From Trogon surrucura (taxonomy: Eukaryota > Chordata > Aves > Trogoniformes > Trogonidae): 64,000 nucleotides of DNA. Made by a program: the position numbers and the translations under genes. The stretch is from the NCBI GenBank assembly GCA_020746105.1, contig CM036617.1:18040037-18104036 (forward strand), written 5' to 3'. Below the pieces are notes generated by a model, which worked only from the letters and a program-made list of their open reading frames with translations, made no database searches and was not told the DNA's origin. Positions 38,493 to 50,990 of the stretch are shown one piece after another (the first letter of the stretch is position 1; each line of letters starts with the position of its first letter).

Positions 38493-41400
38493 TGAGAACT
38501 ACTGTTCTGACTGAAACCACAGCAGTTGCCACCACATACGAAAAATAATCAGAACATGACAAGTGCAGAGTGGTATCTTCCCAGCTTTCCTTGCTTCCAA
38601 CTAATTGCGACTCTGGGTCTTCTAAGGTGAAAGATTCATCACCTTCTGCTGAGTCCCATGTGCTGTGATAACCTCACTAGACTGTTATGGCTGCTCGAAG
38701 TAACTGGTGTAAGCCTGGAGCAGGTAACTTTGATATTTACCTCTCCATTAATTGCCAGCATATTTCTGGTCTTCTGTTCTTTCTAGACTTTTCATCGCTA
38801 TGCAGTGGGTGGGTTCCTCAAATGTTCATTGAACTGAAGACAGGCTTTTGTTGTAACCCTCAGGCATTAATTAATGACAGCTTACTTAACTACAGCTCCT
38901 TTTTCTTTCTGACTGTCAGAACAAAATGATGACAAAACTGTCCTCTGACTCAGCAGCAATAGTCTCTGTTCCTGTCTATATATCTTTGACTTTATTTAAA
39001 AAAACTAATTCATTAACAAATTCATTAACAAATTGGCATAAAATGTATTTTTAAATATTTTTGACAGGAATAGAACCAGTTCTGCTTATCCTGGAGACAT
39101 CTGGAAACCCTCCCCAAAAATGATTTCTAAAAGTAACAGTTTTGATAACGTGCCATTTCTGTGGAGGTCACAAGTGCTTCTTCTGACATCACCTCAGTGC
39201 AGTCAGATAAAGTTTAAAACACAAGGTACCATCAAAGCACATGATTTGGATGACTGCATTTCCACCCAGTTAGCCCTGTGCTGACACTGACAGCACGCTG
39301 CAGCACATTGCACACTGAACGGCGTTTGAACCTTGTAAATGAACTCTCACTGATTCAAAGGCTGCCTGAAAAAGGATTTGGGTCAAAAGCAAGGTAGGTC
39401 AGCAGAGAGCAATGCCAGCTGGTGAGTGGGCAGGATGCTGTAGGATAGTTAGGATGCCTGGATTTTAAGGAGATGCAGCTATTGGGAAGAAAAGAGGGGG
39501 TTGTAGCAGTTAAAGGCATGATACAAGATAAAACACAGGCTCCTTTCAGGGCATTCATGGGAAGGATGACAATGCCTGTTTAACCACTTTAATCTACAGG
39601 GATTTTAGATGCTGTAGCTAACAAACCCTAAAGACTATAATCAATAAGCCTGAGCATAATCACATGAAGTAAATGAAAGTCCAACTTATAAAAAAGTGCC
39701 TTAAAAATAGCATTTCAACACAAGACAAAACAAAGGAATAGGAGAGGAGTAGCATGAAGAGGGGAGACCAGGGCAAGTCTTGACAGGCTAAATCCATAGT
39801 GAGACATTCCAGAAACAGTTAAAGATGCAGATCTGGTTTTCATGCACCAGTAAGAATTCTAGATGTGTCACAGCAAATGTGGGAAAACTATAATTCCTGT
39901 AATGGCATTGGGCTATAAAGGTATCGTCTTCTGTTAGCGAAAAGTAATGAGAGAACACGTTCTCACGTTCTCATTTTGGAACTTTGCCCCACTAAACTGG
40001 CAATATGCTCAGGAATCAGTTGCATCAGGATATGAGGGCATTATTGATAACATCGGCATTACTGTGCAAGACACATCAGGAGATGGACTTAGAAATGATT
40101 GCAAACAGCGTAAATTAAAATTAATGCTTTATCTAGGTGGCAAAACAAACCATATTCATGTCTGCATAATCCCCATGTCCTGCTGAGGAAATCACAAGTC
40201 CAGTTAAAGATTTACTGGTGTTCTTGGAAAGGTATCAGCAGAGAAACTGGTACAGAGAATAATTTTTAGAAAGCTGGCAGTGTTCCATATCACTTTCCTG
40301 TCTTCAGAAGACCAAACTGAACGTAGTGATCTGTTGCAATGTGGTCATAGCTTCAAACAGAGGCATTTCTAAAGAAATTTTGGGAGGTTTAGATGTCCAC
40401 TAAACATAGATGAAGTTCTAAAACATGCATTTCTCACTTTCTACTTTCTTGAAACAAATTTTGATCCTTCTTGAAAAACATCGGTTAGAGCTTAGATTTC
40501 ATTTTAATATTATTGTTATGTGGGCTGCGCAGTGATGATGCTTATTGTTAGGGCTAGCAAGGAAAACATTCAATTTTGTACAAATCGCAGATTTAAGCAT
40601 CTTTTCTGTGTAGTGTACCTGAGGTCCTTCAAAATATGGAATGAGAAGATGACGACAGGCTCAAGAACAGTTATTATGCTATTTTGGGCTTAATGGTACT
40701 CACTCACCTGGAGTGTGGGACATTCATATTTGTCTAAGTTGACTAAGCTTGGTTTTTTACATTTCACTTAACCACTGACTGCTCTCAATGTCTTTTTATC
40801 TTTCCAGAAATGTCATCCTAAACCACAGAACGTTTTGTTTCATTAAAAGACCATTAAAACTAATGCATTTCATAAGAAGTCTTGGTTTAAAAAGAATCTG
40901 TGTTTTCATATGTGCAAAACATTTCACCAAAACCAGAGAAAATAATCTCAGACGGTTCTACCTATGGAACAATTAAAACCAGCAAAAAGCATGATATACC
41001 TAACTCCCACTTCTAAGTCAAAATAAGTTGAGCCCTATACTACCAGTGTCCAAGAGGTAATGGTTAGCCTCACTGAAAAATAAATTGGAAACGGCACCAT
41101 GTTAGATTGCAGTTTGTGGAGTGTGGTTCCACAAGTCCGTGTAGATGTAACTGTGGAGACAGTTCTACTACAAAAGTAACTTTTCCCCATTCTAGAAAGG
41201 ATACATTTGCAAACAATCATTTTGATCCTGTCCATTTCTTCCTAGTCACGAACAATCAGACCAAAAAACTTACTCACTGTGTTCACTGACGAACAGATCT
41301 TTGCAAAATTAATCTCATCTCCTCTAAATAGCCTTTGTGTGTGAACAAGAGTTGGCTTTCTTATTTAGCTATTTGCTATTCATTTTCATGCATTAGAAGT

Positions 41401-41776
41401 TTTTCTTCTTCGCAGAGAGCAAGAATGTCACATAATTTAGGTAACTAATATGCATAATGCAACAAATGGCAAAAATCAAGGAAGAGCTTATGAAAAACAA
41501 AACGGCTAAGAATTATTTGACAAATGCTCAGAAATAACAAAAGGTCTAGGAACAGAAGAAGGATGTTATAGTCCGCTCAATATGTTTCTGACTAGCTCCC
41601 TACAAGTCCATTGGGGAAGAACTGGTAGCATCTGAGCAACCATAAAATGCTGTAGGGTAGCCAGACTGAGACAGATACCATGACCTCAGCCACAGCAGAC
41701 AGAATTTCTGCACTCTCTTCTGTTGTTTTCATTATCTGAGCTATCCCAGCTATTAAATGTGCCATTCCTTCAGGAA

Positions 41777-41815
41777 AAAAAAACCCAACAACAAACAAAA
41801 CAAACAAAAAGAAAA
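41777..41815. repeat. A/AAC-rich low-complexity tract
   Basis: Irregular A-rich tract with repeated CAA and CAAA units. Confidence 0.7.
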
Positions 41816-41883
41816 GCTGACATTTAGCTGCAGAGGCCTGTGACTACAAACAGGCAATAAATTAGATAAGAATGTAAGACAAC

Positions 41884-41940
41884 TGTACTGTATCAGACCA
41901 AAACACCATCTAGTCCAGTGCTGTGGCCCTGGAAGCAGAT
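41884..41940 (+). repeat. Possible ancient amniote interspersed repeat
   Basis: ctgtactgtatcagaccaaa, then caccatctagtccagtgctg and tggccctggaagcagatgc, resembles an old repeat with core 'catactgggtcagaccaaaggtccatctagcccagtatcctg'. I cannot name the family with certainty. Confidence 0.4.
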
Positions 41941-42794
41941 GCGACGCTCGAACACAGAGCCCAGTATGCAAGGGCTGGTACCCTGGAGACAAACAGGGTT
42001 AAATGAAAGACTCACTGAAGCCTGTGCAAATTTTCTTCTAATTACAGTAGGAAAAATGTTTCGGAGAGTGTCAAACGTAATGTAATAATACTTTGTTCTC
42101 ACTGAAAATTTAAGAAACATGAGACTGTACATTTGAATATCAAACAGTCTCCCAAGAGGTGTGAGGTTTTGTGGTAAACATACAGAAAGAATAATAATAA
42201 AGACTGAACTCCGTATCAGCTTCTCTTAATTTTAGTCTTTGAGAAAGTTCTCTAGTGAAATGGACACCAATATTTTGGAGTTAGAAACAATGGACTGTCT
42301 TCATCCCACTACAAAATTTCAGGGCTTACAATATAATGCTAAAATTCGTATGTGCTGAAAGTAAATTAATTAGCATTTGAGCACAGGAAAAGAAGACTGA
42401 ATCTGGGATACATTTTCATGTTGTCTTGGTGCAAATAAGCTAAGATTTTAACTTATATAGCAAATAAGCTAAGTGACATCTTTGGAAAACATTCATCAAT
42501 GTATTTACAGAAACTGTATAGACTTTTCATGTTTCCACAGGCTTTACAGCTTAAACTGTGGCAAAAGTCACTACCTAAAGTCGCATTCTCTTGAACTCTT
42601 GTGTTATTGGTTATTGGTTATTCTTTCAAAAAGTAGCTCCACTAAGATATTTTGAACTTCACCAATGATCTTTCCATCATGGAACACCGGAACTATTGAA
42701 AAAAAAGCAAAATTACACATTCAATGGTCATTCTTACCGTTTTCCTGAATCTGGTCTTTCACAAAAATACACATGCATGTACACACATATGCAT

Positions 42795-42817
42795 ACACAC
42801 ACACACACACACACACA
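42795..42817. repeat. (AC)11 microsatellite
   Basis: Perfect AC run of 23 bases, flanked by acacacatatgcat and catatgg. It is the longest pure dinucleotide CA repeat in the window. Confidence 0.9.
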
Positions 42818-43530
42818 TATGGAGTATTTACATATATTTAAGGAATGATTTCAGTTAGTTCTGATGATTCAGAGTTTTTTGTTGTTGTTCCTTGAACCGA
42901 AATATAATAGTGGGGGGACATGAACTTTGCTATTAAATAATTTTCTAGGGTGAATAGCTGTTAGTATTCATTTGAGTAAGTTCAGAAAGACACAGTTTTC
43001 TAGAGAGTCAAAAACAGACCAATTTAGGATTAATAAGCATAGAAATTTGAAGGTCTGCAGTGATTTGGTGGGTGCAAGTCCTTTGCGCTGTAATTCAACA
43101 CAACTAAGGAAGATCCAGTTCTTATACAATACAGATTCTTTATATGCATTAACAGTTGAAGAAACAGCTGCTACTTAAATATAATTTATTTTTTAAATCA
43201 TACTTAAAAATTCAGGCAGCCAAGTGTTCTATAACCAAAAGCTCTCACAGATCAGATTAGACCTTCATAACCCTCCACTCTTTAGAAAATTCATTCCATG
43301 AAAGTAAACTGTATAAAAAAGAGAAATCCAGAGAGCTGATGAGCAATTATGGCTAGTGTTGATTTTAATGCCTCAGAAATATTCCACACACTTGGTTTTA
43401 CAAGATGGTACATATGTGACACTTTGAATAAATTCTCGAAGATAGATAGACTTGTAATATAGAGAAGAAACTGTTTAGTCTTTCTATATATAGGAAGGAA
43501 TCTATACAAATAAACCTATTTCACCTATAC

Positions 43531-43615
43531 TTATATATATATATATAAATATATATATATAAAATATATATAGAAAATATATATCTATATAAATACACCA
43601 ATTATCTATATAAAT
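43531..43615. repeat. AT-rich microsatellite (TA/TATA mixture)
   Basis: Interrupted TA repeats with aaat and gaaaat breaks, followed by tctatataaata units. It could form cruciforms, and its length is likely to vary between individuals. Confidence 0.85.
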
Positions 43616-46093
43616 AAACTGATTTCACTTCAGAAAAAGGCTGGACAAAGGTAGCTAAATGCAAAAGATTTTCTACTCAAGTCAAAGGACTTGAGCTCAG
43701 TTCCCAAACTGCTCAGATATACAAATATATAGTTAGCTAACCAAGTTGGAAATGTTTCCACTATCTATAAAGCCTGGACTATTTTAAAATAAATGAATAG
43801 GAAGTTTTGGTTTAAAAAGACATCTGAATAATGAAGTTGCTTTCTAAGTCCAAGCAACCAGTGTGTTATGAGTTGATTACCTTTTCATAAGACTGGAATA
43901 TCAGCTGCAATAATCAGCTACTGAAGATGGCCTATTGAACCAGCTTCGTAAATGAGAAAAGACAAAAAGACAAACACAAGATGCAAACAGAAGTCACAAA
44001 TCAATAGAAGATCAAACTCCTATAACCAGAGACCATTAAATCAACTTTCTGAATACACTGTCCACTTTAAAGTTTGCAGTAAGTAGTGATTTTAATTGCT
44101 GTACTTGAGATGTCCCACAGATGTCTGGTTTTCAAACCATAAAGCTCAAAAATTTTCTGACAATCAGGTAACTTTTAAAACAAGTCTCTTTTTTTTTTTT
44201 TTTCAGAAAAACACAAAACCACTTATGAGAATTACAGAGAAATATTTGTGCAATTTCCTATCATGTATTTGTCATTTTCACTGTCATAAACTAGTCAAAA
44301 ATTAGAAGACTTTAAGGTAAAGCTTAGTAAGTCTAATTCTTTTAAGTAAATCACATTGATACTCCCAATAGAAATGATAAGTTTAATTTTGCAGTGCTGT
44401 TCATAGCTACAGTGATTCCTATAGGATCATCCTGCAGAGATAACAGTAGTAGAGCAGTAACAATAACATTTAGTTTCTTTCACAAAGAACTTTGGAACTG
44501 AACAGTAGTTGAAAAAAATTCCTATTTTTTATGATTCTTTCTCTTCTGGCAATATTTTTTATTACTTTTTTTTCATTCATTTTCAGAAAGTAGCACAAAT
44601 GGATACTACACAGTAAGCTGTCACAGAAAAAAAAGCAGGTATTTTACAGAAAGGTGATGGAAAATATAAATTTTTACCAACACACACAGGGATTTAATTA
44701 GTCGGTACATCCTAATACACTTTCATTTACACCACTTTCCCCTTCTTTCTATTGACCTAATCAAATAGGTCACTAGGAAGAAGTCAAACAATCTTTTAAT
44801 TAAGGAACATCCTTAGAATATTTGTGCCTTGATTTCCCTTCTCCATTCAAAACTAATGTCTTCTCTCCTCTCTTTTTAAAATATTGAAGCAAAACCAAAA
44901 CCCAGACATGAGATGTAGCAAAACATGGAGATTGTTTTGTTTAAAATAGGAGTTCTGGTCATTCAAGATGAAGCCTCTGAAGATGAATATTTACATTGAA
45001 TGACTTTTACCCTAGTTTAAATTTAAGGAAGATACTTGAACAGAAGAGTACTCTGAAGTACTGGCATTTTTTCCAAAATACTCTGTCTCTCAAATGAAAG
45101 GAAGCTGAAACACCATTAAACGTTTAGTTTATAGATTTATTTATGACAGGAAATGCATTCTTCCTTAGAGAACTAAACTATTCTGAAACAGTTGAACAAT
45201 GTTGCTGAACTTGTCAGCTTCAAACAGAAGGCCAAGTACAATCCTTCATCATCCACCCCCCATCTGAACTGTTCACTCAAATATAGCACAGTGCAATGAC
45301 TCACTGTTCAGCACAGAATAATAACAGTTATGTGAGTTTTTTAACTGCTGCTTAAAACTGCAGACTTTGACTTTTCTTCTCAGAAGTGTGCATGTTGGAG
45401 GGAATGGGAGAAGAAAAGTAGAGAATTGCCATTAATAAATATACTTTCTTCTTCTTAATCTCGCAGAGGAGATGCTGGCAGTTGCTTCTAAAAATCCCAC
45501 AACTATGGATGCCAGAGTCTGGAGCCAGATCTGCATAAAGGTTAACATACCTACAGGATTATTCATCGGGGCTGAGAAAGAACCTCTTCTCTGTGAGACA
45601 ACCCACAGGCAGCTCCTCTAGGACTCTGTGCAATGCTCTGCTTGCAAGCCAGGGTCAGAAAAGCCAAGGACCACTGAGGTGTTCTTCCATGAAACATGAA
45701 AAAGCTTTGTGTCAAGGGGGTTCCTTCCTGCAGTGAGTATAATCCTCCCAACAAAATTATATTAAAGGGAGAAGATATCTAATAGGTCCCAGAGTGGAGA
45801 GTTCTGCCCTTTAAATGTGTAACAGAAGACACTCGGTATAAAAGTGCATGCTGCTCAGCTCCACTTTTTCATTTTTTAATTTCCAGTTCACCTTATCCAA
45901 AATTACTCATGCAGTAGGAACCGAGGGAAAGGAGAGAGTGAGGAAATGAAAAGAGGCCCTTTTAGAATCTTTTTTCTTCAGCCTGCATCAGGGTGAAAGA
46001 AGAGGGAGCTACACTAGCACTGCTACCAAGCACAAGTGCCCAAGTTGCATTATCCAGGAGGATGCAATACCTCTGCACACTACAAGGCCCCTG

Positions 46094-46430
46094 GAATCAC
46101 AAAATCGTAGCATTGTCAGGGTTGGAAGGGATCTTAAAGATCATCAAGTTCCAACCCCTCCGCCATCAGGCTGCCCAGAGCCCCATCCAGCCTGGCCTTA
46201 AAAACTTCCAGGGATGGGGCTTCCACCATGTCTCTGGGCAACCTGTGCCAGTGTCTCACCACCCTCATGGGGAAGAACTTCTTCCTAATGTCCAATCTGA
46301 ACCGATCCATCTCTAGCTTTAAGGCATTCCCCCTAGTCCTATCACTACCTGACATCCTAAAAAGCCCCTCACTAGCTTTCTTGTAGGCCCCCTTGAGATA
46401 CTGGAAGGTCACAAAAAGGTCTCCTCGTAG
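46094..46430 (-). mobile_element. CR1 host copy, 3' part (interrupted)
   Basis: Reverse-complement CR1 from a worn tail (atcacaaaatcgtagcattg) through ggttggaagggatcttaaag, catccagcctggccttaaaa and cttcttcctaatgtcc to ggtctcctcgtag. The ORF2 C-terminus reads [20 protein letters not shown] and VEAPSLEVFKARLDGALGSL. The copy is interrupted at 46430 and resumes at 47378. A 119-codon frame (46134-46493) runs from the tail of the inserted element into this one. Confidence 0.93.
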
Positions 46431-47377
46431 AATCATAGAATCATAGAACAGTTCAGGTTGGAAAAGACCCTTGGGATCATGAAGTCCAACCATTAACCCT
46501 ACACTACAACCATAACCCTACACTACAAGTTCACCCCTAAATCCAACACTACATTGAAGCGACACTTAAACACATCCAGGGATGACGACTCAACCACCTC
46601 CCTGGGCAGTCTGTTCCAGCGTCTGACCACTCTTTCCGTGAAGAATTTCTTCCTAATGTCCAGTCTAAACTTGCCCTGTTGCAACTTGAACCCATTCCCT
46701 CTGGTTCTGTCCCTAATGACCTGTGAGAAGAGACCAGCACCAACCTCTCTACAATGTCCTTTCAAGTAATTGTAGAGCATGATGAGGTGCCTCCTCAGCC
46801 TCCTCTTCCTTAAACTAAATAGTCCCAGCTCCCTCAATCGCTCCTCATAAGGTCTATTCTCTAGGCCCTTCATCAGTTTTGTCGCCCTCTTCTGCACTCG
46901 CTCCAACACCTTGATATTCCTCTTATACTGAGGTGCCCAAAACTGAACACAATACTCAAAGTGTGGCCTCACCAGTGCTGAGTACAGGGGGACAATCACC
47001 TCCCTACTTCCGCTGGTCACAAAATTTCTAATACAAGCCAGGATGCCGTTGGCCTTCTTGGCCACCTGGGCACACTGCTGGCTCATATTCAGCCAGCTGT
47101 CGATTAGAAACCTCAGGTTCTTTTCCACCAGACAGCCTTCCAGCCACCCTTCCCCAAGTCTGTAGCGTTGCATGGGGTTGCCGTGACCAAAATGCAGGAC
47201 CCTACACTGGGCTCTGTTGAAATGCCTGCAGTTGTCCTTGGCCCATCGATCCAGTCTGTCCAGGTCCCTCTGTAGAGCCTTTCTACCCTTCAGCAGATCG
47301 ACACTCCCTCCCAGCTTGGTGTCATCTGCAAACTTGCTGCAGATGCACTCAATCCCCTCATCTAGATCATTGATGAG
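46431..47377 (-). mobile_element. CR1 LINE inserted into another CR1, ORF2 C-terminal half open
   Basis: About 950 bases. It starts with two aatcatag tail units and ends 5'-truncated inside the RT domain. The frame is open from the RT metal motif ([12 protein letters not shown], with both Asp kept) to the stop at 46523, about 280 codons. That suggests a fairly recent insertion. Near the 3' end a 19-base unit (cattaaccctacactacaac) is repeated in tandem at 46491-46529. The 365-codon frame 46523-47620 fuses this element in frame to the host copy's ORF2 fragment and is not an original gene. Confidence 0.92.
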
Positions 47378-47628
47378 CCTTCTTTTCTGCAGACTGAACA
47401 ACCCCAACTCTTTCAGTCTGTCTTCATAGGAGAGGTGCTCCAGTCCTCTGAGCATCCTCATGGCCCTTCTCTGGACACGCTCCAGCACGTCCAGATCTTT
47501 CTTGTGCTGTGGGCTCCAGAACTGGATGCAGTACTCCAGATGGGGTCTCATGAGAGTGGAGTAGAGGGAGAGAATCACCTCCCTCGACCTGCCGGCCGCG
47601 CACCTCTTGATGCAGCCCAAAACACCAC
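47378..47628 (-). mobile_element. CR1 host copy, 5' part
   Basis: Resumes the copy cut at 46430: ccttcttttctgcagactga, then aggagaggtgctccagtcct, gctccagaactggatgcagt and cctccctcgacctgccggcc. In sense it encodes [20 protein letters not shown] and [20 protein letters not shown], a normal ORF2 stretch. It ends near 47628, where CR1 similarity stops (5' truncation). Confidence 0.92.
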
Positions 47629-48178
47629 TGCTTTCTTCTATGAGAGGGTCAGATCAAAGGAGGAGGCAGATATGCCCTACTTGCTGCCAAAACTTGCCAT
47701 ACATGTCACTTTATGGCTCCAGATAAAGTAAAACATCTGGATTAGGGGACTTCAGTGTTTGGACCCTTGGAGGAGAGACAGAAAATGGACATCAGTGATG
47801 TAAAGATGGTTCTGAAACAAAAATATTGCCCAGTTTAGAAAAGATGATGTACATAACTGAGATGGCAAAAATAAATATCACTAGCACTGGACAGAAGGGA
47901 CTCCCTTTGTTTTAAAGTAGGCAGACCAAAAAGCAGGGTCAGACAGCTCAGTCACTGAAGGGAGAGGCAGATGCTGTTGCAGTGCAGCACAGAGCAGCAG
48001 TTGCCTGACAGCATCTCAGCAGCTGGAAACACAGATGCTCAGTAGCAACCACCTCTACAGCTGCAAAGGGCCAGTCGTGTTCCCCTCTACGTCCCACTGG
48101 AGGCCTCTGGGATTACCTGTGCTTTTTAACTCAGTGAGGTGCCAATTCGAGCCCAGCAGAATTTTCTCTTCATGTTTA

Positions 48179-48935
48179 TCATAGAATCATAGAACGGCCT
48201 AGGTTGAAAGGGACCTTAGAGATCATCTAATCCAGCATCCCTGCCATGGGCAGGGACGCCTCCCTACTAGATCAGGCTACTCAAGGCCCTGTTCAACGTG
48301 GCCTTGAACACCTCCAGGGAGGGGGCAGCCACAACATCTCTGGGCAGTTTATTCCAAAGTCTTGCCACCCTCATACTGAAGAATTTCTTCCTAAGGTCTA
48401 ATCTAAACCTATTCTCCTTCAACTTAAACCCATTTCCCCTTGTCCCGTCAGTCGATGCTCTTGTAAAAAGTCCCTGCCCAGCCTTCCTGTAGGATCCCTT
48501 CAGGTATTGGAAGGCAGCTATTAGGTCTCCCCGAAGTCTTCTCTTTTCAAGACTGAACAATCCCAGCTCCCGCAGCCTGTCCTCGTAGCAGAGGTGCTCC
48601 AACCTCTGGATCATCTTTGTGGCCCTCCTCTGAATGCGATCCAACAGTTCTATGTCCCTCTTGTGGAGGGGGGCACCAGAAGTGGACGCAGTATTCAAGG
48701 TGGGGTCTCACCAGAGCTGAGTAAAGTGGGAGAATCACCTCTCTTGACCTGCTGGCTACACTTCTCCTGATACATCCCGGGATGTGCTTGGCCTTCTGAG
48801 CTGCATGAGCGCGCTGCCGACTCATGTTGAGCTTCTCGTCTACCAACACCCCCAAATCCTTCTCTTCAGGGCTACTCTCAACCCACTCTGTGTCCAGTTT
48901 GTATTTGTGTCTAGGATTGGTCCGACCCAGGTGTG
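48179..48935 (-). mobile_element. CR1 LINE, about 750 bases
   Basis: It starts with two tcatagaa units, then ggcctaggttgaaagggacc. ORF2 C-terminus is open for 143 codons (48267-48698) through [40 protein letters not shown] and EVFKATLNRALSSLI. A frame break near 48670, in a G-rich run, separates it from the upstream part ([20 protein letters not shown], in another frame). It ends near the ccgacccaggtg block at 48935. It is the third minus-strand CR1 within 3 kb. Confidence 0.93.
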
Positions 48936-49459
48936 GCTGGATGATATAAAAGTCAATAAAGCACTGTTTTTATGCAAAATCTGAGCTTGTTTTTCAGTGC
49001 ATCACTGCTTATCTTCCATGAGTCCTTGTAGGTTTGTGTATCATCTCATTTCACTTCTTTTATCTAGTTTTTCTGGAATGTCTTCCATCTCCTCTCCATC
49101 TCAGGAGACAGGAAAAATAGTCTTGTAGGTGATAGTGGAAACCAGACTTCTAGTTTTTATATGACAGGAGGACGCACTGAGAGAAGAGAACAGATATTTT
49201 GGACTTAGGAAAAATAGAAGTTCAGCACTCAGTTACCCTGGGTTCTCTAGCCCAATTCTTTAAATGTTCATGGATAATTGTAAGTTATATGGCTTTATGT
49301 CTTTTTCTATAAGATGTAACATCATTATAAATGTAGGAATCCTTATTTTCTAAAGATTTCTGTCCATTGTTCCATTTGTAAAGATGTAACAAAGTTAACC
49401 TCCTGAAACTCCTGTGTACATCACAAATTCAATTATTTGTTCACTTGATGGCTTGTGTT

Positions 49460-49492
49460 GCTGTTATTATTATTGTTGTTTTTTTTTTTAAT
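49460..49492. repeat. T/TTG/TTA low-complexity tract
   Basis: gttgctgttattattattgt leads into a T12 run and aataaa. No gene context. Confidence 0.7.
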
Positions 49493-50895
49493 AAAGAGTC
49501 AATGACAATAATAACTATAGAAAATTTCAGCTTCAGCTTTGAGGTTCTCCTCTGACTAGTGAAAATCAGACTGTGAAACTCTGGAAGCTTCACAAAGTGC
49601 CACAATCCAAGCCCAGGGACAAAACAGCATCATAGGATATGTTCCATCCCAGACAATCAAGACCGTAAGGGTTTTTTTGTACAGGACAAAACTTTAATGC
49701 TTAGCTTCAAGTCTTCCTCCCCCCCCGCCAGGTGATTGCTCTAGTACCTAATCTATTTAATTATTCCAGAGCAAGTTTTTCTCTGATCAGAAATTTACCA
49801 AAATCTGGTAAATTTGCCTAGTGAAAATGTGGCAAGACATTTCTATAGTTTTTGGTTTTGATCATTCAGTGTTCTCAGTCAAAAGTGCTTTCCACGGAAA
49901 ATTCTCAACCAGCTCTACTACTAGCGAGACATATGGAGTATTACTTGGAGGTGTTTGTGTCTGGAATGGTTGCTGAACCATGAGAATCAGACCAGGGAGA
50001 GATGTCTCAGAGTGACCTTAAACCTAACCTCACAATCCAGCTGCACATCCTGTGCCACAGTTCCCATGCTGGAATCTAAATCTTGAAACTCCTGCTGGTT
50101 TTCTCTGTGTACATATTTATATCACCTGGAGAAGGAAATGAAAGTATCTGCTCACCGTGAGGACAAAGTTAGGAGCTAGGGGCAGCCATCATAGCAAGAT
50201 TTTGTCTGCCTCAGGGAAAAGGACGTATGACTGAGTTATAGAGGCGTTTCTATCCTCAGCTAAATCTAAACACTGTGAGTCACAAAGAGTTGTGAACATG
50301 TACTAGTCACTGTGAACTAATAAACAATGGAAAAGCCCAGGTGCCCTCGGTAACTACACTGGTTTCTACAAGTATGTTTTATCTTTGCCATAGGGACAAG
50401 CATAGACAGGAATGTGACTGTGCGTCTTTCTTGCAGGACAATAACATCAGAGAAAGCATGGCATTCAAGAACATCCAGGTCCAAAACCAAAACCTCTTCT
50501 CACTGATCCTAATGCTGTTAATTAGCTCTCTGATGGTCTTTCAGGTTTCTTCCTCCCAGTAGTCAGAAAAAGAGTATCTTCATAGCCTTCTAATTAACTC
50601 AAGTTTGGCTTACCCTGAGTTGCCAATCTCTGCCCTGCAATTGCATGCACAGCAGGCTGACCCTTAAATTGTGCAGGATCAAGCTTTATCATCCATTGCA
50701 GACTTTACCCAAGTACTTGATTAAAACATGAAACATATGCCACCTGAAAGAACAACGAGCCCTTTGGGAATCCTCCTTCCCCAGCAGAATAAACTTCAAT
50801 CTGATTTTTCAGACCAGCCTCTTCCACAAAGCTGGTTTTGTGCACCTGCTAGTCATATTAAACTCCACTTATCCATGTTATTGAAACACATATGC

Positions 50896-50990
50896 AGTAA
50901 CACTGCATCAGTGCATCAGTATATAACATATATATACTGCAGTATACAACATATACAACATATACTGCATCAGTATATAATATATAACTG
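50896..50990. repeat. AT-rich local repeat with actgcatcagt units
   Basis: The units actgcatcagt, gtatataacatat and acaacatatac recur over about 95 bases. This is a degenerate local tandem array, not a known family. Confidence 0.6.

Noticed and set aside
39009-39034. Two tandem copies of ttcattaacaaa
   Set aside because: A minor local duplication of AT-rich sequence with no further structure.
39958-39982. gagaacacgttctcacgttctc, resembling a steroid-receptor half-site arrangement
   Set aside because: Spacing does not fit the AGAACAnnnTGTTCT consensus, and there is no promoter nearby.
44189-44206. T15 followed by cag, resembling a plus-strand splice acceptor
   Set aside because: No coding sequence follows and no plus-strand gene is recognisable. 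It is probably a poly-T tract.
46491-46517. Telomere-like ttaaccct/ataaccct units
   Set aside because: Only two units, within a CR1 3' UTR where related CR1 copies carry a similar string. Not interstitial telomere sequence.
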